Shown: positions 36,254 to 45,697, counted from the stretch's first letter. The stretch is DNA of 64,000 nucleotides from Tenacibaculum sp. 190524A02b (GCF_964036645.1 NZ_OZ038525.1:1721501-1785500); one strand, 5' to 3'. The notes: a model not told the origin generated them from the sequence alone. Numbers and translations: made by a program.

Positions 36254-36643
36254 TTACACTCTATATGTAAAACTAGCCTCTTTTAAACCTTTGTTTTGTT
36301 TGGCGGCATTGATAGAAACTACCAAAATTATTATGGATAATAATTCATTTCCTTCGTTCTTTAGCAGCTCAATTTCTTCTTTATATTCTGGAGCTACTTC
36401 TTCAAAAACTTCTAACCAATACACGCTTTCTTCTGCCTCTTCTTCCACCAACTTTAATCTATGGATAAAGTCGTCTGTTGACTTTGCTCTCTGTGAAGCT
36501 CTATAACTTGCCCCTACTGAGCCAGAACTCTGTATTAATTTATTTACATATGCATTGTACTCCCTGGACTTAGGAATTTTCCCACAAAATGTCCAACAAT
36601 CAATAGCAAATCGTTTAGTTCTGTCTATCAAATCTTTTTCCAT
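36254..36643 (-). CDS. Four-helix-bundle protein (S23-like) inside the his operon
   Basis: A 129-residue protein with the pattern of the S23/four-helix-bundle family (often annotated from 23S rRNA intervening sequences): [73 protein letters not shown], then a helix [17 protein letters not shown]. The family forms pentameric helical bundles with positively charged surfaces; nucleic-acid binding is suspected but function is unknown. It sits between hisH and hisA with 21- and 38-base spacers, co-directional and presumably co-transcribed. It has no known role in histidine synthesis. Confidence 0.85.
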   Translation of the reverse strand: MEKDLIDRTKRFAIDCWTFCGKIPKSREYNAYVNKLIQSSGSVGASYRASQRAKSTDDFIHRLKLVEEEAEESVYWLEVFEEVAPEYKEEIELLKNEGNELLSIIILVVSINAAKQNKGLKEASFTYRV

Positions 36644-36664
36644 GATTTATTCTAATTTTAACAC

Positions 36665-37246
36665 CTATAATTCTAAAAAACTTTCAAGTAGTTTTTCTCC
36701 TACATTAGCTGATTTTTCAGGGTGGAATTGCATTGCATAAAAATTATCCTTCTGCATTATGGCACTAAATGGTTTGATGTAGTTACAGGTAGCAATTGTA
36801 TCTTCTGTAACTTCTGCATAATATCCGTGTACATAATACACATCATCTGTTTTTTCAAGACCATTTAACACCTTACTTTTCTTTATTTCAGAAAAGTTGT
36901 TCCATCCCATATGAGGTACTTTTTCTTGTGGAGGAAATTGTTTAGTTTCTGCATCAAAAATCCCTAAACACTCTGTATTTCCTTCCTCTGACGATTTACA
37001 CATTAATTGTAAACCTAGACATATTCCAAGCATAGGCTGTTTTAATGACAAAATAACTTTGTCTAACCCTCTTTCTTTTAAATAAGCCATAGCTGTTTTA
37101 GCTTCACCTACTCCTGGAAAAATTACTTTATCTGCTTTTCTAATTTCCTCAGGATTATCTGTAATGATACTCTCATACCCTAAGCGTACAAGTGCATTTT
37201 GTACAGATCTTATATTTCCTGCGTTATATTTAATAATCGCTATCAT
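36665..37246 (-). CDS. hisH: Imidazole glycerol phosphate synthase glutaminase subunit
   Basis: A class I glutamine amidotransferase of 193 residues from the ATG at 37246; an upstream in-frame TTG would add two residues. Motifs: YNAGNIRSVQNAL at the start, FPGVGEAKTAM (oxyanion strand), the nucleophile Cys in GICLGLQLM, and His-x-Glu in MQFHPEKS. It feeds ammonia to HisF. Neighbours are hisB (17 bases upstream) and the four-helix-bundle gene. Confidence 0.97.
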   Translation of the reverse strand: MIAIIKYNAGNIRSVQNALVRLGYESIITDNPEEIRKADKVIFPGVGEAKTAMAYLKERGLDKVILSLKQPMLGICLGLQLMCKSSEEGNTECLGIFDAETKQFPPQEKVPHMGWNNFSEIKKSKVLNGLEKTDDVYYVHGYYAEVTEDTIATCNYIKPFSAIMQKDNFYAMQFHPEKSANVGEKLLESFLEL

Positions 37247-37263
37247 TTTCAATTCTTAATTAA

Positions 37264-38397
37264 CTATAAAGTTCCTTTTGTTGACGGTAAGATCATTTTA
37301 CTTGCATCTCTTTTAACTGCTACTTTAATCGCTTTTGCAAATGCCTTAAAAATAGCTTCTATCTTGTGATGCTCGTTTATACCTTCTGCTTTTACATTTA
37401 GGTTGCATTTGGCTCCATCTGTAAACGATTTAAAAAAATGATAAAACATTTCAGTTGGCATTTTACCAACCATTTCTCTTTTAAAATCAGCTTCCCAAAC
37501 TAACCAGTTTCTTCCACCAAAATCAATAGCTACATGAGCTAAACAGTCGTCCATTGGTAAGCAAAAACCATAACGTTCTATTCCTAACTTATTCCCTAAT
37601 GCTTCATTAAAAACTTCTCCTAAAGCTATTGCAGTATCTTCAATTGTATGATGCTCATCTACCTCTAAATCTCCTTTTACTTGTATATCTAAATCCATTT
37701 GTCCATGTCGAGCAATTTGATCTAGCATATGGTCAAAAAAGGCAATACCTGTATTTATATTACTTTTCCCTGTTCCATCAAGATTTAACTGGATATTTAT
37801 TTTTGTTTCATTCGTATTTCTAATAATTTCAGAAGTTCTTTCTTCTAACTTCAAAAACTCATAAATAGCATTCCAATCATTACTTTCTAATGCTATAAAT
37901 TCATCTAACTCATTACGTTTTACCGTAATTTCATCAGCTCCAAAATACGTTTCGTCATTAATAAAAATACCTTTAGCTCCTAAGTTTTTAGCTAACTCTA
38001 TATCTGTAAGCCTATCACCTATTACAAAAGAATTGGTTAAATCATATTCTTCCGAAAAATAATGTGTTAATAAACCTGTATTTGGTTTTCTTGTAGGTTG
38101 ATTGTCTTTTGCAAAAGTTCTGTCAATTATTTCTTCAACAAATACAATACCTTCATCTTTTAAAGTATTCATTACAAAGTTATGAACTGGCCAAAAAGTA
38201 CTTTCAGGATACACTTCTGTTCCTAAACCGTCTTGGTTAGTAACTAATACTAACTCAAAATCTAATTCTTTTGCTATTTTACTCAGTCCTTGAAAAACTT
38301 TTGGATAAAATTGTAGCTTTTCAAATGAATCCGTTTGCTCATCAGATGGTTCTTTTATTAAAGTTCCATCTCTATCTATAAATAGTACTTTTTTCAT
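37264..38397 (-). CDS. hisB: Bifunctional histidinol-phosphatase / IGP dehydratase
   Basis: A 377-residue fused enzyme. The N-terminal HAD phosphatase (about 1-165) has [12 protein letters not shown] with the Asp nucleophile and acid, LVTNQDG, and [13 protein letters not shown]. The C-terminal IGP dehydratase (about 185-377) has the metal-binding [28 protein letters not shown] and [14 protein letters not shown]. It catalyses steps 6 and 8. The fusion also occurs in E. coli and is usual in Flavobacteriia. Its start overlaps the hisC stop by four bases. Confidence 0.97.
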   Translation of the reverse strand: MKKVLFIDRDGTLIKEPSDEQTDSFEKLQFYPKVFQGLSKIAKELDFELVLVTNQDGLGTEVYPESTFWPVHNFVMNTLKDEGIVFVEEIIDRTFAKDNQPTRKPNTGLLTHYFSEEYDLTNSFVIGDRLTDIELAKNLGAKGIFINDETYFGADEITVKRNELDEFIALESNDWNAIYEFLKLEERTSEIIRNTNETKINIQLNLDGTGKSNINTGIAFFDHMLDQIARHGQMDLDIQVKGDLEVDEHHTIEDTAIALGEVFNEALGNKLGIERYGFCLPMDDCLAHVAIDFGGRNWLVWEADFKREMVGKMPTEMFYHFFKSFTDGAKCNLNVKAEGINEHHKIEAIFKAFAKAIKVAVKRDASKMILPSTKGTL

Positions 38398-39425
38398 AAT
38401 GTTTGTAATGCCGATATTAATTGCTGATTTTCTTTAACACTTCCTATGGTTATCCTCAGACAATTATTTACTAAATTATTCCTATTTCTTGTAATAATTC
38501 CTTGTTTTACCAACTTTGCATAAATTGTATTAGCATTGGTTACTTCAATCAAAATAAAGTTAGCTTCTGTAGGATAAATCTTCTTTACAAGTGCTATTTC
38601 CTGTAGTTGTTCTATTAATTTTCCCTTCTCATTAAGGATGATATTTTTATTAATTTCAAATTGACCGATGTTATTTAGTGCTTCTAAAACTGCTTCTTGA
38701 TTTATAGTACTTACATTATAGGGAGGCTTTACCTTATTATATAAATCTATTATAAATTCATTTGCATAGGCTGCACCAACTCTAACTCCTGCAAGTCCCC
38801 AAGCTTTACTAAATGTTTGGCTAACTATTAAATTTGGATAGGTATTTATTTGTTGAATAAAAGAAGTTCTTTCGCTAAAATCTATATAAGCTTCATCAAT
38901 GATTACCATTCCATTAAAATTTTCTAGAATGTATTGTATTGTAGAACTTTCAAAACAGTTTCCTGTAGGGTTATTGGGGGAACAGATAAAAATTAGTTTC
39001 AATTGTTCATCCTCCAAATATGGTTTTAAATCCTCAATGTTTATTTGAAATTCTGAATTCAAAGGTAGTTCTAATAACTCTACATCATTAATATTGGCTG
39101 ATACATTGTACATTCCGTAAGAAGGTGTAAAAGTTAAAGCTTTGTCTTGACCTGGTTCACAAAAAATTCGGAAAGCTAAATCAATTACTTCATCACTTCC
39201 ATTACCTATAAAAATCTGATTAGTATGTACCTCTTTTATGGTTGCCAACTTCTCTTTAACTTTTAGTTGTCTTGGATCAGGATATCTGTTTAAAGTTCCA
39301 AAGGGGTTTTCATTAGCATCTAAATATACTTCTGCAGTTCCCTTAAACTCATCTCTTGCTGATGAGTACGCTTTTAAGCGTTGTATATTGGGTCTTATTA
39401 TGCTATTAATATCAAATGTTTTCAT
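38394..39425 (-). CDS. hisC: Histidinol-phosphate aminotransferase
   Basis: A 343-residue fold type I PLP enzyme. The Schiff-base Lys is in [25 protein letters not shown] and [10 protein letters not shown] bind the cofactor; the phosphate-binding Arg is in NCLRITIGS near the C-terminus. It converts imidazole-acetol phosphate to histidinol phosphate. It starts two bases after hisD. Confidence 0.97.
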   Translation of the reverse strand: MKTFDINSIIRPNIQRLKAYSSARDEFKGTAEVYLDANENPFGTLNRYPDPRQLKVKEKLATIKEVHTNQIFIGNGSDEVIDLAFRIFCEPGQDKALTFTPSYGMYNVSANINDVELLELPLNSEFQINIEDLKPYLEDEQLKLIFICSPNNPTGNCFESSTIQYILENFNGMVIIDEAYIDFSERTSFIQQINTYPNLIVSQTFSKAWGLAGVRVGAAYANEFIIDLYNKVKPPYNVSTINQEAVLEALNNIGQFEINKNIILNEKGKLIEQLQEIALVKKIYPTEANFILIEVTNANTIYAKLVKQGIITRNRNNLVNNCLRITIGSVKENQQLISALQTL

Positions 39426-39427
39426 GC

Positions 39428-40711
39428 TTATTGTAAACTTTTTAATCGTAATGTTACTGCATTTTTGTGTGCATCCAAACCTTCTGCTGCTGCCATTACT
39501 TCTATTGCATTCCCTATAGTTGCAATTCCTTGTTGTGTAACTTCTTGAAATGTTATTTTCTTTACAAAACTATCTAATGATACGCCACTGTAGTTTTTTG
39601 CATATCCGTTAGTTGGTAATGTGTGATTGGTTCCACTTGCATAATCTCCAGCACTTTCACAGCTATAATTCCCTAGGAAAACTGACCCTGCATTGGTAAT
39701 TTTTTCTATATAAGAATACGCATTTTCTGAAGCAATAATCAAATGTTCAGGCGCATAAACATTACTAAAGTTAATACTTTCTTCTGATGAGTTTAATACT
39801 ACAACAAAACTATTCTCTAAAGCTTTTTTAGCGGTTTCTTTTCTTGGTAATTTATCTAGCTGTTCCAATACTTCTTGTACAACTGCCTCTGCTACCTCTT
39901 CTTTAGTAGTTACTAATACTGCCTGACTGTCTGCTCCGTGCTCTGCTTGCGATAATAAATCTGCCGCTACAAATGCTGGATTTGCCGTTTCATCGGCTAT
40001 TACTAATACTTCACTTGGTCCAGCAGGCATATCTATAGCTACTCCTTGTTGTTGGATGAGTTCTTTAGCTTTGGTTACAAACTGATTCCCTGGTCCTAAT
40101 ATTTTGTATACATTAGGAATGGTTTCTGTGCCATACGCCATAGCTCCAATAGCTTGCGCACCTCCAACTTTGAAAACTTTAGTAATACCTACTAATGATG
40201 CTGTATATAAAATGGCTGGGTTTACATTTCCTTCTTTATCAGGTGGTGTACATAAAACAATTTCACTACATCCAGCTAACTTAGCAGGAATCCCCAACAT
40301 TAAAATAGTTGAAAATAATGGAGCTGAGCCTCCAGGGATATATAAACCTACTTTTTCTATAGCTACACTTTTTCTCCAACAAGTAACTCCTGTTGTAGTT
40401 GTAACCTTATTTTCTTTTTCTTTTTGAGAAGCATGAAAAGCTTCAATATTTTGTTTTGCTAATTTAATTGCTGATTGTAATTCTGCACTTACTAGAGCAC
40501 TTGCTTGCGCTATTTCTTCCTTACTTACTTCAAACCTATTTATAGTTACTTTATCAAACAATGCTGCATATTTTGACAATGCTTGATCTCCATTCAACTT
40601 AACGTCTTCTAAAATAGCTTGTACTTTATCTTGTAATGTATTTTCATTAATAGTAGCTCGTTCACAAAGTGATTTCCAAGTACTTTTTTCTGGATATTTT
40701 ACAATATTCAT
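39428..40711 (-). CDS. hisD: Histidinol dehydrogenase
   Basis: A 427-residue zinc- and NAD-dependent enzyme for the last two oxidations. Signature regions are IPGGSAPLFSTILMLGIPA, the catalytic region DLLSQAEHGADSQAVLVT with metal-site Gln and His, and YAPEHLIIASENA. The C-terminal GIATIGNAIEVMAAAEGLDAHKNAV contains the last metal-ligand His. Length is normal. Confidence 0.98.
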   Translation of the reverse strand: MNIVKYPEKSTWKSLCERATINENTLQDKVQAILEDVKLNGDQALSKYAALFDKVTINRFEVSKEEIAQASALVSAELQSAIKLAKQNIEAFHASQKEKENKVTTTTGVTCWRKSVAIEKVGLYIPGGSAPLFSTILMLGIPAKLAGCSEIVLCTPPDKEGNVNPAILYTASLVGITKVFKVGGAQAIGAMAYGTETIPNVYKILGPGNQFVTKAKELIQQQGVAIDMPAGPSEVLVIADETANPAFVAADLLSQAEHGADSQAVLVTTKEEVAEAVVQEVLEQLDKLPRKETAKKALENSFVVVLNSSEESINFSNVYAPEHLIIASENAYSYIEKITNAGSVFLGNYSCESAGDYASGTNHTLPTNGYAKNYSGVSLDSFVKKITFQEVTQQGIATIGNAIEVMAAAEGLDAHKNAVTLRLKSLQ

Positions 40712-40731
40712 CTTACTAATTTCTCTTTAAT

Positions 40732-41589
40732 TTAGACTACCATCTTTTCTATTGGACAAACTAAAATGCCTTCCGCTCCATTACTTTTTAGTTCATCTAT
40801 AATTTCCCAAAACTCATTCTTATCTAAAACAGAATGTACTGAACTCCAACCTTCTTCTGCTAATGGTAATACTGTTGGACTTCTCATTCCGGGTAAGATG
40901 CTTATAATTTTATCTAATTTATCGTTCGGCGCATTTAACAGCACATATTTTGAGCGTCTTCCTTTTAAGACGGATTGAATTCTAAATTGTAACTTATTTA
41001 ATAATTCTTTTTGAGTAGCTTCTAATTTTGGTGAAACCGCTAATACTGCTTCAGATTTTAAAATAACCTCAACTTCTTTTAAATTATTTTTAAAGAGGGT
41101 TGAGCCACTAGATACAATATCACAAATACCATCTGCTAAACCTATATTTGGCGCTATTTCTACCGAACCGTTAATTATATGTAATTGTGTATTTACTCCT
41201 TTTGAAGCTAAATAATCTTGTACTGTTTTAGGATATGAAGTAGCTATTTTTTTCCCTTCAAAGTAGCTTACATCTGTATAATCTTCATTTTTAGGTACTG
41301 CTAAAGATACTTTACATTTTGAAAAACCTAATCGTTCTACAAACTCAATTCCTTCTCCTTTTTCAATTAATAGGTTTTCTCCAATAATAGCAATATCTAC
41401 TACACCATCTTTTAAATACTGAGGAATGTCTCCATTACGTAAATAGAACACCTCTAAAGGAAAGTTACTTGCTGATGCCTTTAATTGATCTTTTCCATTA
41501 TCAATTGAAATTCCACATTCTTTAAGAATTTGAAGCGAGTCTTGATTTAGTCTTCCTGATTTTTGAATCGCTATCTTTAATTTACTCAT
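40732..41589 (-). CDS. hisG: ATP phosphoribosyltransferase, long form
   Basis: A 285-residue enzyme for the first, committed step. It has a type II periplasmic-binding-like catalytic part (KIAIQKSGRLNQDS, then VDIAIIGENLL and ADGICDIVSSGSTL with the PRPP loop) and a C-terminal ACT-like regulatory domain (about 215-285, PGMRSPTVLPL...GILVCPIEKM). This is the long, hexameric HisG that is feedback-inhibited by histidine and does not need HisZ. It is the first structural gene, 53 bases downstream of the leader terminator. Confidence 0.97.
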   Translation of the reverse strand: MSKLKIAIQKSGRLNQDSLQILKECGISIDNGKDQLKASASNFPLEVFYLRNGDIPQYLKDGVVDIAIIGENLLIEKGEGIEFVERLGFSKCKVSLAVPKNEDYTDVSYFEGKKIATSYPKTVQDYLASKGVNTQLHIINGSVEIAPNIGLADGICDIVSSGSTLFKNNLKEVEVILKSEAVLAVSPKLEATQKELLNKLQFRIQSVLKGRRSKYVLLNAPNDKLDKIISILPGMRSPTVLPLAEEGWSSVHSVLDKNEFWEIIDELKSNGAEGILVCPIEKMVV

Positions 41590-41642
41590 GTTGTTAGTTT
41601 TTGTTTGAGTAAATCTTTTGAGTAGTTTATTTTCCTTTTTAG

Positions 41643-41678
41643 AAAATTAAAAACCCGCCTGACTTACTCAAACGGGTT
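41643..41678 (-). terminator. Attenuator terminator upstream of hisG
   Basis: Plus-strand arms AACCCGCCTGA (41652-41662) and TCAAACGGGTT (41668-41678). In minus-strand RNA all 11 positions pair (nine Watson-Crick, two G-U), loop GUAAG, followed by UUUUAAUUUU. It lies between the leader stop codon and hisG. Confidence 0.9.
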
Positions 41679-41710
41679 GTTAAATATATTTTTATTTATT
41701 CAATACATTT

Positions 41711-41764
41711 TCAGCTCGCTTGAGTGCAAGTATGGTGATGATGATGTAAATGAATAAATGTCAT
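41711..41764 (-). CDS. hisL: Histidine operon leader peptide
   Basis: A 17-codon open frame, ATG at 41764 to TGA at 41711, translating as MTFIHLHHHHHTCTQAS. Six of seven consecutive residues (positions 5-11) are His, five encoded CAT and one CAC, a density far beyond chance. It lies 122 bases before hisG and just ahead of an intrinsic terminator, the arrangement of classical ribosome-mediated attenuation (hisL of enterics). The peptide itself needs no function; its translation senses charged tRNA-His. It is too short for ordinary gene calling. Confidence 0.9.
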   Translation of the reverse strand: MTFIHLHHHHHTCTQAS

Positions 41765-41783
41765 GTCTTTGTTTTTGATGCTA

Positions 41784-41815
41784 CAAATATTTCTAATAAT
41801 TCTTGATACTTCCAA
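41784..41815 (-). promoter_or_regulatory. Probable promoter of the histidine operon
   Basis: On the minus strand a TTG box (41815-41813) is followed after 21 bases by AATATTTG (41791-41784), one base off the TAnnTTTG consensus of Bacteroidota. Transcription would begin about 13 bases before the hisL start codon, giving the short leader expected for attenuation. Confidence 0.5.
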
Positions 41816-41937
41816 GAAAAAAATCAATTTTTATTGATTTTTAACAAAAACTTTTTAATTGTTTAATTTTTTAGAAACATAATATTCTTGGCATGCTCTT
41901 TGAAATTGATGCTTCCATAATTTTATAAATACACCTT

Positions 41938-42966
41938 ATGAAACTACAAACTACATTACTACTGTTACTTTTTACCAGCTTTCTTAGTTTTGGTCAAAAG
42001 AAATCCAACTATCAAAGTTTAAAATTAGAGTTACAAAAAAATAACTCGCAAAAAGAGAAATCTTTAAAGCGTTCAATTAACTTCTTTAATCAGAATACGA
42101 TTTCTGTGAATGACCTATTGGATTTATGTAGTTATTTTCCAAATGATAGAATGAAATACAGAGTATGTTTAAATGCTTATCCTACCATTATTGATAAAGA
42201 AAACTTTTTTGAAGTATATGATTTATTTCAATCTTTTTCTTATGCTATTCAATTGTATCATAATACCCAGGCTACCCAAATTCAATCGGATCAAATTATC
42301 AACTATCCAAATCATAAATTATATGATGGATTAGTGCATAATTCTTGTAAAGAGCCTATGTCTAGATTTATGTTTAAAGATTTAGTTCGTAGCTTACACT
42401 TATCTAACAATGATGCTATTAATTTAGGTACGTTGAAAAGATTGATTAATGGGCATTGTTTAAGTACTTCTCAAATAATGAAATTGACTCAAAAGTTAGA
42501 TGCTAACTTGAATCGCTTTTCTTTTTTAAAGCATGCTTTTAACGCTGTTTTTGATATTGAAAACTACTATTTCACGGAACAGTTAATTCAAGGGAGATTA
42601 TACAAAAACAGATTACATGATTTCATTAGCGATAAAATAGCTTATATAAATACCAATGCAGTAAATGATGATTGTTTTGTAGAACCTAATGAATTTGATT
42701 ATATAATGCGAACCATAAAAGATGAGCGTTTTTCTAAACAAAAAACAATTTTAGCAAAACAGCATATTGAAAAAAATTGCTTTAGTATTGAGCAATTAAG
42801 AACTATTGTTAATGATTTTTCTTTTGATGGTGATAAATTAAAAGTTTTAAAATACAGCTTTCCTTATATAGAGCGAAAAGATCAGTTTTACAAACTTAGA
42901 GATTTATTAAAATTTACAAGTAATAGAAAAGAGTTTGATAAATTTTTACTGAGTCAAAAACTATAA
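41938..42966 (+). CDS. Secreted DUF4476 protein
   Basis: A 342-residue protein with a signal peptide (1-20, ending SFLSFG). The rest contains at least three helical units of the DUF4476 type, with pattern I-x-x-F-x-F-D-x-x-[RK]-[LM]-x-x-x-[KR]-x-x-[YF]-P-x-I-x-x-x-x-x-[FY]: SYFPNDRMKYRVCLNAYP, FSFLKHAFNAVFDIENYY and FSFDGDKLKVLKYSFPYIERKDQFYKL. This domain is common in Bacteroidota secreted proteins and has no established function. It is monocistronic and convergent with typA, sharing its terminator. Confidence 0.75.
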   Translation: MKLQTTLLLLLFTSFLSFGQKKSNYQSLKLELQKNNSQKEKSLKRSINFFNQNTISVNDLLDLCSYFPNDRMKYRVCLNAYPTIIDKENFFEVYDLFQSFSYAIQLYHNTQATQIQSDQIINYPNHKLYDGLVHNSCKEPMSRFMFKDLVRSLHLSNNDAINLGTLKRLINGHCLSTSQIMKLTQKLDANLNRFSFLKHAFNAVFDIENYYFTEQLIQGRLYKNRLHDFISDKIAYINTNAVNDDCFVEPNEFDYIMRTIKDERFSKQKTILAKQHIEKNCFSIEQLRTIVNDFSFDGDKLKVLKYSFPYIERKDQFYKLRDLLKFTSNRKEFDKFLLSQKL

Positions 42967-42970
42967 ACTA

Positions 42971-42998
42971 AAAAAGACCGCTCATTTGCGGTCTTTTT
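42971..42998. terminator. Bidirectional terminator between the DUF4476 gene and typA
   Basis: AAAAAGACCGC (42971-42981) and GCGGTCTTTTT (42988-42998) pair perfectly over 11 bases with a 6-base loop. The A and T tails give a U run in both directions. The stop codons are 4 and 27 bases away. Confidence 0.92.
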
Positions 42999-43024
42999 TT
43001 ATGTTTTTCAAGTTTTAAACTTGA

Positions 43025-44797
43025 TTATTTTACAAAATTAATTTTACGTAAACGTAAGCTTTCTGGAGTTACCTCTAAGTACTCATCATCTTTAATATAC
43101 TCCATACATTCTTCTAAAGACATGTCTATTTTAGGTGCAATCTTCACTCCATCATCAGATCCTGAAGCACGTACGTTTGTTAACTTCTTTCCTTTAATTA
43201 AGTTTACGGCTAAATCATCTTGCTTTGCATTTTCACCTACCACTTGACCTTTATAAATCTCTTGGTTAGGGTCTATAAAGAACTTCCCTCTATCTTGTAA
43301 TCTATCAATTGCATAAGCTGTTGCTTTTCCTGCTTCAGAAGAAATAATAGCTCCATTTACTAAATCAGAAAATTCTCCTTTATAAGCATCATAACCACGT
43401 AAACGGTGATTGATAATTGCTTCTCCTTGAGTAGCTGTTAAAAGTTTGTTACGTAAGCCTATTAAACCACGAGAAGGAATATCAAATTCTAAATGTTGTA
43501 AATCTCCTTTTGGTTCCATTACTAATAAATCTCCCTTACGCATAGTTACTAAGTTAATAGCTTTAGATGCTAAGTCTTCTGGAACATCAATTACTAAGGT
43601 TTCATACGGCTCACTTTTTACACCATCAATTTCCTTAAGAATTACTTGTGGGCGTCCTACTTGTAATTCATATCCTTCACGACGCATGGTTTCAATTAAT
43701 ACTGATAAGTGTAAAATTCCACGTCCAAAAACGTTAAATTTATCTTCTGTGTCAGTATCTTCAACACGAAGTGCTAAGTTCTTCTCTGTTTCTTTATATA
43801 AACGATCACGTAAATGACGAGAAGTTACAAACTTTCCTTCTTTTCCATAAAAAGGTGAGTTATTAATAGTAAACAACATACTCATTGTAGGTTTATCTAC
43901 TTCAATTCTAGGTAATGCTTCAGGAGCTTCTAAATCGGCAATAGTATCACCAATTTCAAAGTCATCAATTCCTGTTACTGCACAGATATCTCCACTACGA
44001 ACTTTATCTGTTTCTACTTTCCCCATTCCTTCAAATACATGTAGTTCTTTGATACGTACTTTTTTGTTAGTACCATCCGCTTTACATAACATGTAATCCT
44101 TATTCTTTTCTAAATCTCCTCTAAAAACTCTACCAATAGCGATTCTTCCTTTAAATGAAGAATAATCTAACGAAGTAATTTGCATTTGAGGTGTTCCTTC
44201 TCTATAAGGAGCTTCAGGAATTGTTTCTAAAACTGCATCAAGTAATGGAACAATGTCTTCAGTTGGTTCTTGCCAATCTGTACTCATCCAACCATTTTTA
44301 GCAGAACCATAAATGGTCGTAAAGTCTAACTGCTCTTCTGTTGCTTCTAAGGCAAACATTAAATCGAACACTTTTTCGTGTACTAAATCTGGCGTACAGT
44401 TTTCTTTATCTACTTTATTTACTACTACAATTGGTGTTAATCCTAATTCAATTGCTTTACCTAATACAAAACGTGTTTGTGGCATAGGCCCTTCAAATGC
44501 ATCTACTAATAATAAAACACCATCAGCCATTTTTAATACACGTTCTACCTCTCCACCAAAGTCGGCGTGCCCAGGAGTATCAATTACATTAATTTTAACT
44601 CCTTTGTAATTTACTGATACATTTTTAGATAAAATAGTAATTCCTCTTTCTCGTTCTAAATCATTATTATCTAATAATAAATCGGTACGTTCTTTACGCT
44701 CATCTAATATTTTAGCCTGATCTATAATTTTATCAACCAAGGTAGTTTTTCCGTGGTCAACGTGTGCTATAATAGCAATGTTTCTAATTGATTGCAT
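43025..44797 (-). CDS. typA: Ribosome-associated GTPase TypA/BipA
   Basis: A 590-residue translational GTPase. G1 AHVDHGKTTL, G2 with ERGITILSK, G3 DTPGHADFGG, G4 VVNKVDKEN and G5 GSAKNGWM. Domain II follows (about 200-300), then the EF-G-like domains III and V (LHLSVLIETMRREGYELQVGRP) and the BipA-specific C-terminal domain ending with EVTPESLRLRK. It acts at the ribosome in 50S assembly and stress or low-temperature growth. A good TAnnTTTG promoter lies about 22 bases before the start. Confidence 0.98.
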   Translation of the reverse strand: MQSIRNIAIIAHVDHGKTTLVDKIIDQAKILDERKERTDLLLDNNDLERERGITILSKNVSVNYKGVKINVIDTPGHADFGGEVERVLKMADGVLLLVDAFEGPMPQTRFVLGKAIELGLTPIVVVNKVDKENCTPDLVHEKVFDLMFALEATEEQLDFTTIYGSAKNGWMSTDWQEPTEDIVPLLDAVLETIPEAPYREGTPQMQITSLDYSSFKGRIAIGRVFRGDLEKNKDYMLCKADGTNKKVRIKELHVFEGMGKVETDKVRSGDICAVTGIDDFEIGDTIADLEAPEALPRIEVDKPTMSMLFTINNSPFYGKEGKFVTSRHLRDRLYKETEKNLALRVEDTDTEDKFNVFGRGILHLSVLIETMRREGYELQVGRPQVILKEIDGVKSEPYETLVIDVPEDLASKAINLVTMRKGDLLVMEPKGDLQHLEFDIPSRGLIGLRNKLLTATQGEAIINHRLRGYDAYKGEFSDLVNGAIISSEAGKATAYAIDRLQDRGKFFIDPNQEIYKGQVVGENAKQDDLAVNLIKGKKLTNVRASGSDDGVKIAPKIDMSLEECMEYIKDDEYLEVTPESLRLRKINFVK

Positions 44798-44818
44798 TTT
44801 ACTACGTTAAATTTGCGG

Positions 44819-44826
44819 CAAAAGTA
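44819..44826 (-). promoter_or_regulatory. Promoter -7 box of typA
   Basis: Exact consensus TACTTTTG on the minus strand, ending 22 bases before the typA ATG. The upstream -33 element is weak (CTG, 22 bases away). Confidence 0.5.
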
Positions 44827-45052
44827 GTGTATTATTATTTAAAAATTACAGATTTTTAATTCCGAATTTGAAAAGTACTTGTTTATTTTATCTTAGAATA
44901 ATAAATTAAGGCTTAATTTCTCTAGTACTTATATTAAGAATTATAGGTTTAAACCATTTTATATACTTTAATCGTTTTTATTAGCCCTCCTTATCCATTC
45001 ATAAAAAGACTTATCAAATGTAATGTGAAACTTCTTTAGTTTTACTTACAAC

Positions 45053-45640
45053 CTATAAAGTAAATAGTACTCCAAAATTTATAGCTAACCTTTCTTTTCC
45101 TATACCTTTAGTCTCATGTTGTGTATCTATTTCAAAAAATAATTTGGTTCGTTCACTTACAGAAAATTTATATCCAATTCCAGCAGCTATCCCTAATTCT
45201 ATTTTATCAATAGGATTACTAACATCAACATCATTAATATATGCTTTTGCATCTATTAAAAACCCCATATACATACCTAAATTTATATACCAATTTCTTT
45301 CAGATCCAAAATGCCAATTTGCCATAATTGGCATTGTTATATAATGTAAGGTAAAATCAGTTACGGTAACATCTTCAAAAAAAATTTCATCTATAAATCC
45401 ATTTCCCCAACCTTTAGGATCGTAAATTAACTTTGCCTTGACTCCCCAACGATCAGAAAAATAATACTCTCCCGATATTCCTGTGGTAAAATTGGTTGAA
45501 TAATTAAAGCCGTTGAGTATAATAGATATATTGGAAAAACTCACTCCAGCATTTCCTCCAAACTCAAAATCGCCTTTGTTTTGTGCATTTACATTTAATA
45601 AACCTAGGATTGCAATAGCAATTAGAAATATTTTTTTCAT
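45053..45640 (-). CDS. Outer-membrane beta-barrel protein
   Basis: A 195-residue protein with a signal peptide (1-19, ending LLNVNAQ) and eight or so amphipathic strands: FEFGGNAGVSFSNISI, YSTNFTTGISGEYYF, WGVKAKLIYDPKG, LHYITMPIMANWHFG, WYINLGMYMGFLI, IELGIAAGIGYKFSV and RLAINFGVLFTL. It matches the porin-like, OmpW/PorT-type beta-barrel families (PF13568/PF13505). The terminal Phe-x-Leu fits BAM recognition. Ligand or role unknown. Confidence 0.85.
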   Translation of the reverse strand: MKKIFLIAIAILGLLNVNAQNKGDFEFGGNAGVSFSNISIILNGFNYSTNFTTGISGEYYFSDRWGVKAKLIYDPKGWGNGFIDEIFFEDVTVTDFTLHYITMPIMANWHFGSERNWYINLGMYMGFLIDAKAYINDVDVSNPIDKIELGIAAGIGYKFSVSERTKLFFEIDTQHETKGIGKERLAINFGVLFTL

Positions 45641-45697
45641 TTTTAAACTGTTTACAATTTTTGCACAGCAAAGTTAGCATTTTTTTAAAGCCTACTA

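Larger units (their letters stand above)
41603..41764 (-). promoter_or_regulatory. Histidine operon attenuator region
   Basis: In minus-strand order: the His-rich leader peptide (41764-41711), a terminator hairpin with arms 41668-41678 and 41652-41662 (11 continuous pairs, 5-base loop) and a T-rich tail, then hisG. Competing pairing: ACTCAAGCG in the leader (41717-41725), just after the His codons, can pair with CGTTTGAGT (41666-41674) in the first terminator arm, with CTT/AAG extending it across a 2-base bulge. A ribosome stalled on His codons would leave this antiterminator free; a ribosome reaching the stop codon would cover it. A third complement, TTACTCAAAC (minus strand at 41612-41603), just before hisG can pair perfectly with GTTTGAGTAA of the same arm. 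Confidence 0.85.

Noticed and set aside
41890..41906. TGCTCTTTGAAAT upstream of the DUF4476 gene as a boxA signal
   Set aside because: The match to boxA is good but it is a single short motif without associated structure, and TTTG is also common in promoters of this group.
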